From Acidianus brierleyi (GTDB taxonomy: Archaea; Thermoproteota; Thermoprotei_A; Sulfolobales; Sulfolobaceae), in contig NZ_CP029289.2 in assembly GCF_003201835.2 (NCBI RefSeq), positions 558,001 to 622,000 of the forward strand: a stretch of 64,000 nucleotides of DNA, written 5' to 3'. A program made the translations under genes and the position numbers. Numbering within the stretch: position 1 is the first letter of the stretch; each line of letters opens with the position of its first letter. Positions 36,715 to 45,859 of the stretch are shown here, piece after piece. The notes beneath the pieces were generated by a model that saw nothing but the letters and a program-made list of their open reading frames with translations, had not been told where the DNA came from and ran no database searches.

Positions 36715-37647
36715 ATGGAAAAATACTGGTATCCAGTAGATTTTTCAGGTTTTAAAATAAAGGAGATAAACCTATTTGGAAATGAGATTCTTGTATTAAA
36801 TAATGGAAAATACTTTGCGTTTCAAAATAGATGTCCGCATAGAAATGCTAAATTATCGCTAGGAAAAATTATGTCTGATAGAATAAAGTGTTCATATCAC
36901 GGTTGGGAATTTGATATGAATGGGAAGTGTGTATATGTTCCTTCTTCAGATTCTGAAGGTCATGTTAATCTTAAAAAATATAATATTAAAGAAAAAAATG
37001 GAATAGTATGGATTTCATTGGATATTCCAGATCATGATGTTCCCGAATTTCCAGAATTTAATGACATGACATTTAGGAAAATAAAATGTGGGCCGTACGT
37101 TTTTAATTCAAATCCCTTTAGAGTAATGGAAAATATTTTAGATGTGTCTCATTTTGCGTTTGTCCATGAAGGTTATCTTGGAGACTCTAAATATCCTCAG
37201 ATACCAAAATATGAAGTAGAAGTAAATAATAATGAAATCATAGCTAAAGACATTAAAGTTTGGCAACCTAATCCAGATGGTACAGGAGAGACTAAGCTTG
37301 TTTCTTACACTTACAAAGTATTAGATCCATTAATATTATATTTTAGAAAAAATTCTGATGAGAAAATTTTTTCTATGTACTTTGCTATATTTCCAGAAAG
37401 TAAGCAAAAAAGCATAGTTTATGCATGGATAGCTATGAATTATGCATTTGAATATTCTGAAGAAAAAATTAGATCATTCGAAGATGAAGTAATGTCTCAA
37501 GATAAAATGGTTGTAGAAAGTCAACCTTATGAATATTATTTAGACGTAAGTAAAGAATCCCATGTAGAAGCAGATAAAGCTACAATATTATATAGATACT
37601 GGATAAATAAAAAAATAGGTAAGAGGTCTGATATAGGACTTATATAG
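36715..37647 (+). CDS. Rieske non-heme iron oxygenase, large subunit-like
   Basis: This is a 310-aa protein. The Rieske [2Fe-2S] site is CPHRNAKLSLG...CSYHGWEFD (CxH...CxxH, residues 40-63). The catalytic iron motif is ENILDVSHFAFVHEGYLGD (D/N...H...H), and a C-terminal carboxylate should come from the ...DVSKESHVEAD region. Length and layout fit the phthalate/vanillate-demethylase class that works with an electron-transfer reductase, for which no gene is adjacent. Substrate not predictable; it may oxidise an aromatic or lipid compound. Confidence 0.87.
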   Translation: MEKYWYPVDFSGFKIKEINLFGNEILVLNNGKYFAFQNRCPHRNAKLSLGKIMSDRIKCSYHGWEFDMNGKCVYVPSSDSEGHVNLKKYNIKEKNGIVWISLDIPDHDVPEFPEFNDMTFRKIKCGPYVFNSNPFRVMENILDVSHFAFVHEGYLGDSKYPQIPKYEVEVNNNEIIAKDIKVWQPNPDGTGETKLVSYTYKVLDPLILYFRKNSDEKIFSMYFAIFPESKQKSIVYAWIAMNYAFEYSEEKIRSFEDEVMSQDKMVVESQPYEYYLDVSKESHVEADKATILYRYWINKKIGKRSDIGLI

Positions 37648-37751
37648 ACATTATATTTTGAAGATCTCTATTAAATGTAATTTAAAATATTAATTCAATA
37701 CCATATAGTCAAAAGATATTTTTGGAATTAATCTTGAATATAAACTATATA

Positions 37752-38086
37752 GGAAATACTAGTGTTTGTTAAGAGTAAGATATCTAGGGAGGACTTTCGC
37801 TTATTCTTAATCATAATATTTTTATTTGATAATATTAGTTCCTTCTGTGAATAGTCATTTAATAGATTAAAATCACTTTTTAATACATTAGACTTATTTT
37901 AAAAGTGACGATTTTAGGGTCTACTAATAAAAGCTATAAGTGATATTATCAAACTGAAAATATTTTTGTAGAACAATTTTGAGTTTATTGGAAGAAAGAA
38001 TAGAAATAATTTACTCTTATGAAGTTAAATAAATTAAAACTTGTGAATTTCTACAGCGTTTGTTTAAAACAAATTACCTTGGCTAA
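37752..38086. other. Gene-free gap, 335 bp
   Basis: AT-rich region between the first 33-bp repeat and the vapC pseudogene end. No coding or RNA feature could be supported. Confidence 0.5.
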
Positions 38087-38455
38087 CTAAATTATTTCTA
38101 TATTTACTCCTAAATTCCTAATATCATGAAAATCTTTATCTTTTGTTAATAATACTTAGTTATTAGCCTTAACAATTGAGGCTATCAAGATGTCTGAATC
38201 ACTCTTAATTTTACCACTACTCTTTAAAGTTTTATAGATATCTGACGCAACTTTCACTGCGTCTATTGTTAGTGGATAAATTATAATTTGATTCAAAAAA
38301 TCTTCTAATGTAGTACTGTTGTATTTACCCCTCATAATTTCATAAACGTTTATTACAGTGGTTGAAATACTATTGAAATTGTTTTTTATAAAATTAAGTA
38401 TATTCTTATCTCCTTTCATTATTGTAATTATTATATTGGAATCAAGTACTACCAT
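38087..38455 (-). pseudogene. vapC: VapC-family PIN toxin with an in-frame stop near the C-terminus
   Basis: The first 99 codons form a PIN domain: MVVLDSNIIITIMKGDKNIL (first Asp), TVINVYEIMRG (Glu) and SDSDILIASIVKANN (Asp). A TAA at 38156-38158 then interrupts. In the same frame the protein continues VLLTKDKDFHDIRNLGVNIE to a second stop at 38087, which is exactly the last strand and fourth acidic site of VapC. So a single nonsense change has cut 23 residues. The toxin may be inactive. It overlaps the vapB gene upstream by 14 bp. Confidence 0.82.
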
Positions 38456-38684
38456 ATTCTCTCACTTTAAAATTCTTCCTAAATTCTTCTACTTCCTTCT
38501 CCAATTCTTTAGCCTCTTCTTCATTTAGTATTCCGAATATCATATCTAAAGCCTCTACTCTCCCCTTTCTGTTCTTATTATAATATTCAATTAATTCATT
38601 TATAACTTGACTAAATGACTTATTACCTTTAAGTTTAGATAATTTCTCATAAACTCCGTCAGAAATAGTTATAACTTTGGGCAT
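38442..38684 (-). CDS. vapB: VapB-family (DUF217) antitoxin
   Basis: I take ATG 38684 (MPKVITISDGVYEKLSKLKG) as start; an earlier ATG at 38702 lies within the TATA-like run GCATATATGTATATATATG. The 80-aa protein has the ribbon-helix-helix-like N-terminus KVITISDGVYEKL...SFSQVINELI and a charged C-terminal toxin-binding tail (EEEAKELEKEVEEFRKNFKV). It should bind its own promoter and neutralise the PIN protein encoded directly downstream. With the toxin truncated, it may be an orphan antitoxin now. Confidence 0.85.
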   Translation of the reverse strand: MPKVITISDGVYEKLSKLKGNKSFSQVINELIEYYNKNRKGRVEALDMIFGILNEEEAKELEKEVEEFRKNFKVREYGST

Positions 38685-38961
38685 ATATATACATATATGC
38701 ATATATTGTATAAAAACATTCCCAGTGTTTTATGCTTTCTTAGACCTTAAAGTACAAGGTTATATAAATCGGATAATAATCTACAATCAACTACATTAAA
38801 TCGTTTCCTTGGCTTTTAGAGTCTAAGGAAGTATAATACTCTGTATAGCTGAAAGATTTTTTGGAATTAATCTTGAATATAAACTATATAAATTTCTCTT
38901 AATAAGATAACCATAGTTAAGTTGAATTAGACTTTTATTAGAATTTGTATATATTATACTT

Positions 38962-39858
38962 ATGATAAGGAAAGTTTCTGGAATAATTCAAGGTAAATAC
39001 ACAGTTGACGGAGCAGGCGTGAAGCTTTATAGAGTATTTGGAGGAGTTCCTACAGCTTATATTACAGATCCGTTTCTTTTGTTAGATTTTTTTGGATCAA
39101 GCAATCCTTCAGATTATATTTCAGGATTTCCATGGCATCCTCATAGAGGAATAGAAACAGTTACTTACTTATTGGAAGGTAAGGTAGAACATGAAGACAG
39201 CGAGGGAAATAAAGGCGTAATATATCCTGGAGATGTGCAATGGATGACTGCAGGAAGTGGAATATTTCACCAAGAAATGCCTAAGCCATTAAGTTTAGAA
39301 GATAAGGGAATTTTACAGTCCAAAATTTTGGATAATAGTAATAAGGGATTACAGTTATGGATAAATTTGCCTTCGAACAAGAAAATGTCAACACCAGTTT
39401 ATAGGGGAGTTAAATCTAGTCATGTGCCTAAGGTTAAGATAGATAGTGGTGAGGTTAAGATAATAGCTGGAGAGTTTCAAGGAGTAAATGGACCAGTTAA
39501 AGCAGGCCTATACGTAGATCCTACTTATTTTGATGTCATCTTAAGACCTGAAGGAGAATTTATTCAGAAAGTAAAGGAAAACTATACTGTATTAGTCTAT
39601 GTTATTCAAGGTGGAGCAGATTTTGACGACAGAACTAAAGTAGATGAAGGTAATTTGGTCATATATGGAGAAGGTGACGAAGTTCGCATAAGAAGCCAGG
39701 AAGGTTCTAGATTCATATTTCTTTCTGGAAAGCCCATTAAAGAAAATATAGCATGGTATGGCCCAATAGTTATGAATACAGATGACCAAATAAGAGAAGC
39801 TTTACTTGATCTTAGAAGAGGAACGTTTGTAAGAGATAAAAATCCAGTATTTGAATAA
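38962..39858 (+). CDS. Pirin family protein
   Basis: The 298-aa bicupin has the iron site in the N-terminal cupin: FPWHPHRGIETVTYLLEG gives two His (and a third context), and HEDSEGNKGVIYPGDVQWMT follows with Glu/His ligands. LQLWINLP and the C-terminal cupin FDVILRPEGEFIQKVKENYT complete the fold. Pirins act as quercetinases or redox-sensing regulators; archaeal ones are uncharacterised. It ends one base before the convergent membrane ferredoxin gene's stop. Confidence 0.93.
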   Translation: MIRKVSGIIQGKYTVDGAGVKLYRVFGGVPTAYITDPFLLLDFFGSSNPSDYISGFPWHPHRGIETVTYLLEGKVEHEDSEGNKGVIYPGDVQWMTAGSGIFHQEMPKPLSLEDKGILQSKILDNSNKGLQLWINLPSNKKMSTPVYRGVKSSHVPKVKIDSGEVKIIAGEFQGVNGPVKAGLYVDPTYFDVILRPEGEFIQKVKENYTVLVYVIQGGADFDDRTKVDEGNLVIYGEGDEVRIRSQEGSRFIFLSGKPIKENIAWYGPIVMNTDDQIREALLDLRRGTFVRDKNPVFE

Positions 39859-41307
39859 TCATATTTTTATTCTATCTTTAATCATTTTTCTTATATCGTA
39901 TATGTAAATATTATTTTCTGGACATGATTCTATGCAATCTCCCGCACCTATACATTTGAAAGATTTTAACTCACCTTTCTTAATAAATGAACCTCTCATG
40001 TCCGTTATACCCACTGGGCACGCTTTAGCGCAGTCTACTGTTTTGCAATTTAAGCATGCATTACTATCTTTAACCTTTAATTTGAAAGGTCCTAAATAGG
40101 AAAATACTTGATTTGCTATTCCCCATTGACATATCCCAGAAGTTACACATGAATAATTACCTATAAATGGTATAATTAGGAATTGAATATACCATAATAG
40201 GTCGAAATAAAGTAAACAAATATAGACTGTTGGGTCTATGCCAAGTATTGATATATTAGTTACTCCCTCCTGATTTAGAAAAGAGATTATGGCTAGAAAA
40301 ATTAGCGATCCCATAATTATTGTAGAATTAATCTTATACCACCAACTAACTTTAGATCCTAAAGTCTTCCTTCCTAGTTTTGAGGTCCTATTATAGTCCT
40401 TTAGTGAATACATAAAAGATCCTTGTAACATGTAAGGTGCAGTACAAGTTACTGAACATATCTGTCTTGAACCAAACATGTAGGAAAGTATTGCTGTTAC
40501 AATATATGTTCCGACTATTCCAGATAATAGATAAGAAGAACTTACTGGACCATAAGTTCCTAATCCATTGAACCACATATAGGGCAGATATTGTACTTTA
40601 TCAGAAATTGGAGAAAAAGAAGGTATATAAGTGCTGTAAATCCAATAGGCCAATATCATTAATGTATATCTTATTTTATTTTCCAATTTTTTAGCAGAAA
40701 TTATTCTATGAATTGTAAGGGGTAAAAAGAAAATACCAAACATAATTGAGAACCATACTGTACTTATTATTCCTACTAAAACTGAAAACGAATTATATAA
40801 GAAGGAAATTATTGGAATGTCTAGAATTCCCAGGCCTGCTGCTTCAGTAATAAAATTATTAACACCAAAATTTAACATTCCACTACCGAAGCTAATGTCT
40901 GTAGCTAGGACCCAAGTTGTTGTAAAGACTAGCAAAAGTAAAGAGAATGATATTTTAGCTGATTTTATATAATTTCCTTTTATCTTATAAAAATTTTGTA
41001 TTAGTATAAATACTGTACTTAAAAGTATTATAGAAATAGATAAATATTCGTTTAGAAATAAATAAAAACTCAATATTCCAGAAAAGGCTATTAACATTGA
41101 AATATTTAAGAAATATACTTCACCTAGATTCTGTTTTTCTAAATTTCTGGTTTTATATAAATAATTAAATAATAAACCATTTGATATTTCCGATATTATA
41201 CCTAGTGCCAGTAGAATGTAAAAACCATTAAATTTAGAAATTACTGTAATGATTGAAAGTGATAGTACATAAACATACAATGTAATTGAAAGTAAATACT
41301 TATTCAT
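39859..41307 (-). CDS. Polytopic membrane protein with C-terminal 2[4Fe-4S] ferredoxin domain
   Basis: Residues 1-420 contain about 11 hydrophobic helices. The end has two ferredoxin motifs: CLNCKTVDCAKACPVGITD and CIGAGDCIESCPENNIYIYD. Additional Cys pairs sit in loops (SRQICSVTCTAPYMLQG, YSCVTSGICQWG), as in NapH/NosR/CcoG-type membrane electron carriers, whose CxxxCP-type loops bind further clusters. It probably passes electrons from quinol to or from a periplasmic thiol or metal protein. The DUF929 thioredoxin-like gene upstream on the same strand (183 bp away) is a plausible partner. Confidence 0.75.
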   Translation of the reverse strand: MNKYLLSITLYVYVLSLSIITVISKFNGFYILLALGIISEISNGLLFNYLYKTRNLEKQNLGEVYFLNISMLIAFSGILSFYLFLNEYLSISIILLSTVFILIQNFYKIKGNYIKSAKISFSLLLLVFTTTWVLATDISFGSGMLNFGVNNFITEAAGLGILDIPIISFLYNSFSVLVGIISTVWFSIMFGIFFLPLTIHRIISAKKLENKIRYTLMILAYWIYSTYIPSFSPISDKVQYLPYMWFNGLGTYGPVSSSYLLSGIVGTYIVTAILSYMFGSRQICSVTCTAPYMLQGSFMYSLKDYNRTSKLGRKTLGSKVSWWYKINSTIIMGSLIFLAIISFLNQEGVTNISILGIDPTVYICLLYFDLLWYIQFLIIPFIGNYSCVTSGICQWGIANQVFSYLGPFKLKVKDSNACLNCKTVDCAKACPVGITDMRGSFIKKGELKSFKCIGAGDCIESCPENNIYIYDIRKMIKDRIKI

Positions 41308-41489
41308 TTTTATCCTTATATCATTGAATAGTAGATATTTAGGAATTTTTTAGAATCTTTATACTAAAGCTTTAAATATAAGTGATAGTGAGGAGTCTCC
41401 TTTAAATTTCTTTCAATATATAGAAATTGTTATTCTGAAAACATATTGTTAACCTTTATGGAAGATAGAACGCATATTTTGATTTAAAA

Positions 41490-42302
41490 TTAGCTTTTAT
41501 CATCTATTTCTAAATCTTCAAATTGAATAGAAAGCATTTTTTCTATTTGTAATATAGTAGGATTTTTACATACATTGGAAGGTTGATTACCATTAACTTT
41601 ACATATTTCTGCAGTCAACATATTAGCTTCAGTATAAACTTGCTTTGCAAATTCAGTATTTGAACCTAGTTGATCTATTACGTAATTCCAAGATTTTCCA
41701 TTAATTAATCCAGGGTTTATTATTGTTCCTGTTTGATAGTAATATCCTCCTATATACACAAATGGAATACTATTATTTGCAAGTCCTTTCCATAAATATT
41801 GAATGTAGTAAGGTGGAGTATTAAGAGGTTCTCCTTCTCTATTTTCAAACTCGTATGGAATGAAAGATACATATTTACTATTATATGTAGAATTTGAGAA
41901 AGTAAACGTAGGTGTATTAGGGTATATATCATTTGTAGAAGATAACATATAATCTAATCCACTAAAATTCCCAAATCTTAATAATGTAATTATTATTGCC
42001 CATCTATCGGCACCACAGTACGGGCACCATTCAGCTCCTATATAAATAATATCTGGTTTTCCTTCATATTTAGCTATATAGCTTGAATTATATACTTTTA
42101 TTGTTGACATATCTATAGAAGACGGTACAAAAGAATAACTAAAATTTGAATTTGAATATGCTTCTAGTTTATAGTATATATTGTTTGATATAGGATCTCC
42201 TATTGCTGAAGTAGCTGTAAAATAACTTTCATATACGCCAAAAACTACTAAAATGGCTATAAATCCAATAAACGCAAATCCAACATTTCTTAAAGATCGC
42301 AT
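41490..42302 (-). CDS. DUF929 thioredoxin-fold membrane-anchored protein
   Basis: The 270-aa protein has an N-terminal anchor (residues 5-28, VGFAFIGFIAILVVFGVY) and an extracytoplasmic domain. The motif IYIGAEWCPYCGADRWAIII carries CPYC as in disulfide oxidoreductases, and the later FVYIGGYY takes the cis-Pro position of thioredoxins. This is the DUF929 family, common in Sulfolobales and thought to catalyse thiol-disulfide exchange outside the cell. Several NxS/T sites support an exported location. The membrane ferredoxin gene downstream could supply electrons. Confidence 0.85.
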   Translation of the reverse strand: MRSLRNVGFAFIGFIAILVVFGVYESYFTATSAIGDPISNNIYYKLEAYSNSNFSYSFVPSSIDMSTIKVYNSSYIAKYEGKPDIIYIGAEWCPYCGADRWAIIITLLRFGNFSGLDYMLSSTNDIYPNTPTFTFSNSTYNSKYVSFIPYEFENREGEPLNTPPYYIQYLWKGLANNSIPFVYIGGYYYQTGTIINPGLINGKSWNYVIDQLGSNTEFAKQVYTEANMLTAEICKVNGNQPSNVCKNPTILQIEKMLSIQFEDLEIDDKS

Positions 42303-42389
42303 AATACCTTCTTGAAGAATTACTATATATTAGCTAGTTAGAAAAATTCTAACTAATTCTTAATAACCTTTAATTCAATAAAGCTGACG

Positions 42390-43412
42390 ATGAGTAATAA
42401 AATGGGAAGAAAAAATAAACGGAATTTAGCTATATCTAATGTTATTTTTGCTGCTGCTGTTATAATACTAATAATAGCTGCAGCAGTGGGATTCGGACTA
42501 TATCTAACTAAACCTCCAACTACCGTAACCAAAACAATAACCTCGATTTCAACAATTACTACACCCCCTACTACAGTTACATCAACAGTTACTACAACTC
42601 AAACTCAGACAGTTACTAAAACAGTTCCAGTAATAGTTAATTCATCAGGAGCTTTTCTAAATGGAAATGTAATAACTTTCATGTATACGGCACAATTCTC
42701 CTGCCCTCCAGTAAATTCATCATTCTATCCAAATTCTACTGTTGAAAGCGAAGTAATGGGATGCGAAGTAGGATTACCTCTAAACTCTTCTGCAATGCCA
42801 GCAAACGCTGCTCCAGTATACGTAGTAGTTCCAGCATTCGCGGGTTTATCAATATTTGGACCAACAGCTTTAGGCGCAACTCCACAAGGATTTCCGGTAT
42901 TTCACTATAATGGATATAATTATACAATATTAACTCAATGCGGAGCCGCAGACACTCCAACAGCATGTCCAGATCATATGTCATTAATATATTCTCCAGC
43001 ATTTACTACAGTAGAACAATACTTAGGAATAAAGAACGGTGTATTCGGATTACCAGAAGGAGTATTACCCACTCCAGCTCATGAACACATAGTAACATTC
43101 TCTACAAATACATCCATTCCTTGGTATATAGTAGTAGTATTAGACTTTAATCCTAACATATATCCTAACCCAATTACAGGACAATGCAGTGATATAGTAC
43201 AATCTAATTCTTCAGATCCTACTGGATTATGCTTAAACTCATACGCTAATTTAGAAGCAGCCTTATCAACTCATGATACTGCAGTAATGGCAGCTAATTC
43301 AAACAATCCAATATGGATAGCATTAGGTAAACCTTCAGTAGATGCTATTGCCGTACCTTCTAATATGATATTATACTTCAGTGATCCAGATATCTATCCA
43401 TATCCAATCTAA
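42390..43412 (+). CDS. Surface protein with anchor, Thr-rich stalk and globular domain (unknown)
   Basis: The protein is 340 aa. A basic head (MSNKMGRKNKRN) precedes LAISNVIFAAAVIILIIAAA, a class III-like (PibD) or uncleaved anchor. Next is a Thr/Val stalk of about 35 residues (TVTKTITSISTITTPPTT...), as in Sulfolobus surface proteins. The remaining domain has six cysteines (SCPP, GCEVG, QCGAADTPTACPDH, QCSD, LCLNS), many Gly/Pro turns and HEHIVTF. Sulfocyanin-like or other cupredoxin ligands could not be assigned. No family recognised. It is divergent from DUF929, and its disulfide-rich domain might be a client of that enzyme. Confidence 0.65.
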   Translation: MSNKMGRKNKRNLAISNVIFAAAVIILIIAAAVGFGLYLTKPPTTVTKTITSISTITTPPTTVTSTVTTTQTQTVTKTVPVIVNSSGAFLNGNVITFMYTAQFSCPPVNSSFYPNSTVESEVMGCEVGLPLNSSAMPANAAPVYVVVPAFAGLSIFGPTALGATPQGFPVFHYNGYNYTILTQCGAADTPTACPDHMSLIYSPAFTTVEQYLGIKNGVFGLPEGVLPTPAHEHIVTFSTNTSIPWYIVVVLDFNPNIYPNPITGQCSDIVQSNSSDPTGLCLNSYANLEAALSTHDTAVMAANSNNPIWIALGKPSVDAIAVPSNMILYFSDPDIYPYPI

Positions 43413-43439
43413 GCTATTTTTATTTTTTTAAAAACATTT

Positions 43440-45734
43440 TTATTGTGAATTTAGAGAATTATATATTCTTAATGCGTTTGCTCTAATTCTACCGTCTTCG
43501 TCTTCATTATCTATAACTTTTTGTAATAAATATGATCCAGAATTTCCAACATCTCCTAAAGCTGTTACTGCACTTCCTCTAACTTGACTACTTTCATCTT
43601 TTATTAAAGCAGATAAGATGTCTAAAGCCTTTTCCTTGAACTTACCTAAATTTTTAGCAGCTGCGGCTCTTATGAGTTCGTTCTCATTTTTGACTCCTTT
43701 CTCTACTATAAAATTGAAAGAGTCCTCGTCTCCATAATATGATAAGGCTTCTAAGACTGAAGTTGATATTACCTCAATATGGCTCTTTTCTTCGAAATGC
43801 TTCTTTATTTCTTCTTTATATTCTGGCAACCCTATTTTACCAAGACTTGAAAGAGCGTCTGCTTTAACATAGTAACTTTTTTCATTTTCTATAATAGATA
43901 CTAGATAATCTGCTGCTTTTTTCTTAAACTTAAACTCTCCTAAGGCCTTAGCTACGCCTCTCCTAGCCTTAGATGGCTCTACATTGCTAGAGACTAATGC
44001 CTCCAAAGCTTCATCATTACCTATTTTGCCTAACGCAATAGCGGCTTCGTATTTTACCCCCCAAAAACTGTCAGTTAAAAGTTCTTTAAGGGTTGAAATA
44101 GACTTAGAATCCGAAAATCTTGTTAGTGAATTTATAGCATTTATTCTGCACATTATTTCAGGATCTCTAGATTCTTTAATTAACTTCTCCTCATCCTGCA
44201 TATCATTTACTACCTTTAGTGTTTTAAATTTAGGATCTACACATACATATTCCCCTTCAGCTTCAATCTCTAAAGATTTACCTAAGTCTACATTTATTAT
44301 TTTTGTATTATTTCCACTTACTACTTTTATTTCCAAGTTAATATTATAAATTGGCGCGTCTTGAGCTTGTTCCAATCTTATTCTCTTTTTATCATAATAT
44401 ACATTAATTACAGGATGACCTGCAGAATATATAAATTGATCAAAGAAACGCGTTAGATCTTCTCCAGTAGCTTTTTCCATTGATTTTCTGAAATCTTCTG
44501 TATCTACTGGACTGTATGGATGCTCTTCTAAATAACGTTTTATTCCTTCCCTAAATTTATCATCTCCTAAGTAGTTTCTTAGTGTATGTAAGACTAAAGC
44601 ACCTTTAGGATATGTATGTTTATCGAAGAGTTCCTCAGCCCACTTATAATACCTTATCACTATAGGTCTAGAATATTTTTTATATTCGTTTAAGTAATCC
44701 TGTAATTTTCTATACATTTCGTATATAAATTCGTCTTCTCCTTTAGAATGCTCAAAGTATAAAGCTTGGAAATAAGTTGCAAAACCTTCATTAAGCCATA
44801 TATTTGGCCAATCCTTTGTAGTAACGTAATCACCAAACCACTGATGAGCCATTTCATGTGACAATAAACTATCGCTTGAATAATCCATTTCAGCTATGTC
44901 ATCATGGAGTGTCATCCACGTTAAATGCGTAGATGATATATATTCCATTCCTCCTCTCATTGCAAATAGAACCACTTGTGCATATTTAGGATATGGATAT
45001 TTTACTCCAGTGTAGTTAGAGAAAAATTCCATTATATCCTTTGTTGATGAAAAATTTTTAATGAATTGATCATAACCCTTAGGTAAGTAATACTGTAAAA
45101 TCACATCGTTCCATTTCTCTTCTTTAGTAAAGAACTGACCTACAGCTAAACTATTCAAATATGCAGAATGAGGTATATCCATTACCCAATGAAAAATGTT
45201 AAAATCCTTTTCTTCCTTTTTCTCTTTCAAATAACCATTAGATACAGCTATGTAGGGTTTTTTTACTCTTATGATCATTTCTGATGTGGATTTCATTCCA
45301 GGATAATCGACTACCGGAATCCAAGCAGGCGCACTCATAACTTCCCCAATGTTAGCTGCTTCATAATGATCGTTTATTTTAAGGAACCTAAAATTATCTG
45401 ATCCTTTTACTTTATATGATACTGAAAGTTCATGTTCTCCGTTTATGTTCATTTTAATCTTTTTACCGTCATAATCCCACGATATTGGTTTATTGTCAAG
45501 TTTTATTTCATTTATGAAGAAATGTAAAGCATCTAAATACATTTCGCCTTGTGAATTCAAAAATATTTTAGCGTTTCCTTCTATTTCCTTTTCTTCCAAA
45601 TTAACATAAATATCAAATATATAATGTTTTATTTTAAATTTTAAATTTTCAGGATAAATTAGTTCGTGTTGTTTCATTACGTAACTTTTTCCTATTCTTA
45701 CAGAAGGTTGATCATTAATAGGAACAAAACTCAT
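43440..45734 (-). CDS. M1-family aminopeptidase with C-terminal HEAT repeats
   Basis: The start was placed at ATG 45734 (MSFVPINDQPSV) because a BRE/TATA (GAAACTTTTATATTT) lies 24 bp before it, overlapping an earlier in-frame ATG (45773). The roughly 764-aa enzyme has an N-terminal beta saddle, then the substrate loop RGGMEYISSTH (GAMEN equivalent) and the zinc site LSHEMAHQWFGDYVTTKDW followed by NEGFATYFQ (HExxH-x18-E). After residue 490 the usual helical ERAP1-like domain is replaced by five or more HEAT repeats (SLTRFSDSKSISTLKELLTD; AAIALGKIGNDEALEALVSS; SALVTALGDVGNSGS-like). It resembles tricorn-interacting/Sulfolobus aminopeptidases that trim proteasome products. Cytoplasmic. Confidence 0.9.
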   Translation of the reverse strand: MSFVPINDQPSVRIGKSYVMKQHELIYPENLKFKIKHYIFDIYVNLEEKEIEGNAKIFLNSQGEMYLDALHFFINEIKLDNKPISWDYDGKKIKMNINGEHELSVSYKVKGSDNFRFLKINDHYEAANIGEVMSAPAWIPVVDYPGMKSTSEMIIRVKKPYIAVSNGYLKEKKEEKDFNIFHWVMDIPHSAYLNSLAVGQFFTKEEKWNDVILQYYLPKGYDQFIKNFSSTKDIMEFFSNYTGVKYPYPKYAQVVLFAMRGGMEYISSTHLTWMTLHDDIAEMDYSSDSLLSHEMAHQWFGDYVTTKDWPNIWLNEGFATYFQALYFEHSKGEDEFIYEMYRKLQDYLNEYKKYSRPIVIRYYKWAEELFDKHTYPKGALVLHTLRNYLGDDKFREGIKRYLEEHPYSPVDTEDFRKSMEKATGEDLTRFFDQFIYSAGHPVINVYYDKKRIRLEQAQDAPIYNINLEIKVVSGNNTKIINVDLGKSLEIEAEGEYVCVDPKFKTLKVVNDMQDEEKLIKESRDPEIMCRINAINSLTRFSDSKSISTLKELLTDSFWGVKYEAAIALGKIGNDEALEALVSSNVEPSKARRGVAKALGEFKFKKKAADYLVSIIENEKSYYVKADALSSLGKIGLPEYKEEIKKHFEEKSHIEVISTSVLEALSYYGDEDSFNFIVEKGVKNENELIRAAAAKNLGKFKEKALDILSALIKDESSQVRGSAVTALGDVGNSGSYLLQKVIDNEDEDGRIRANALRIYNSLNSQ

Positions 45735-45773
45735 AGAAAATAAAAAGACGTGAAATATAAAAGTTTCACTCAT
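45735..45773 (-). promoter_or_regulatory. TATA/BRE promoter of the M1 aminopeptidase gene
   Basis: On the minus strand GAAACTTTTATATTTC is a strong BRE+TATA box. The ATG at 45734 lies about 24 bp beyond its centre, so the transcript should be leaderless and begin at or near that codon. Confidence 0.6.
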
Positions 45774-45859
45774 ACATAGTACAAATATGTAGAATATGGG
45801 ACTAAAATTACTCTGAAAATTATATTTAGAGTTAAAAAGTAAGAGTTAAATCTTTAATT

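Larger units (their letters stand above)
37719..38890 (+). repeat. 33-bp direct repeats flanking the vapBC region (37719-37751, 38858-38890)
   Basis: The two copies are identical (core GGAATTAATCTTGAATATAA) and lie in otherwise unrelated intergenic DNA on both sides of the vapBC pair. Distance between copies is 1139 bp. They may mark the ends of an inserted cassette or be two promoter regions of common descent. Confidence 0.9.

Noticed and set aside
42736..43002. Minus-strand frame opposite the stalked surface protein
   Set aside because: Leu/Arg-rich shadow; the plus strand has the anchor, stalk and cysteine pattern of a real surface protein.
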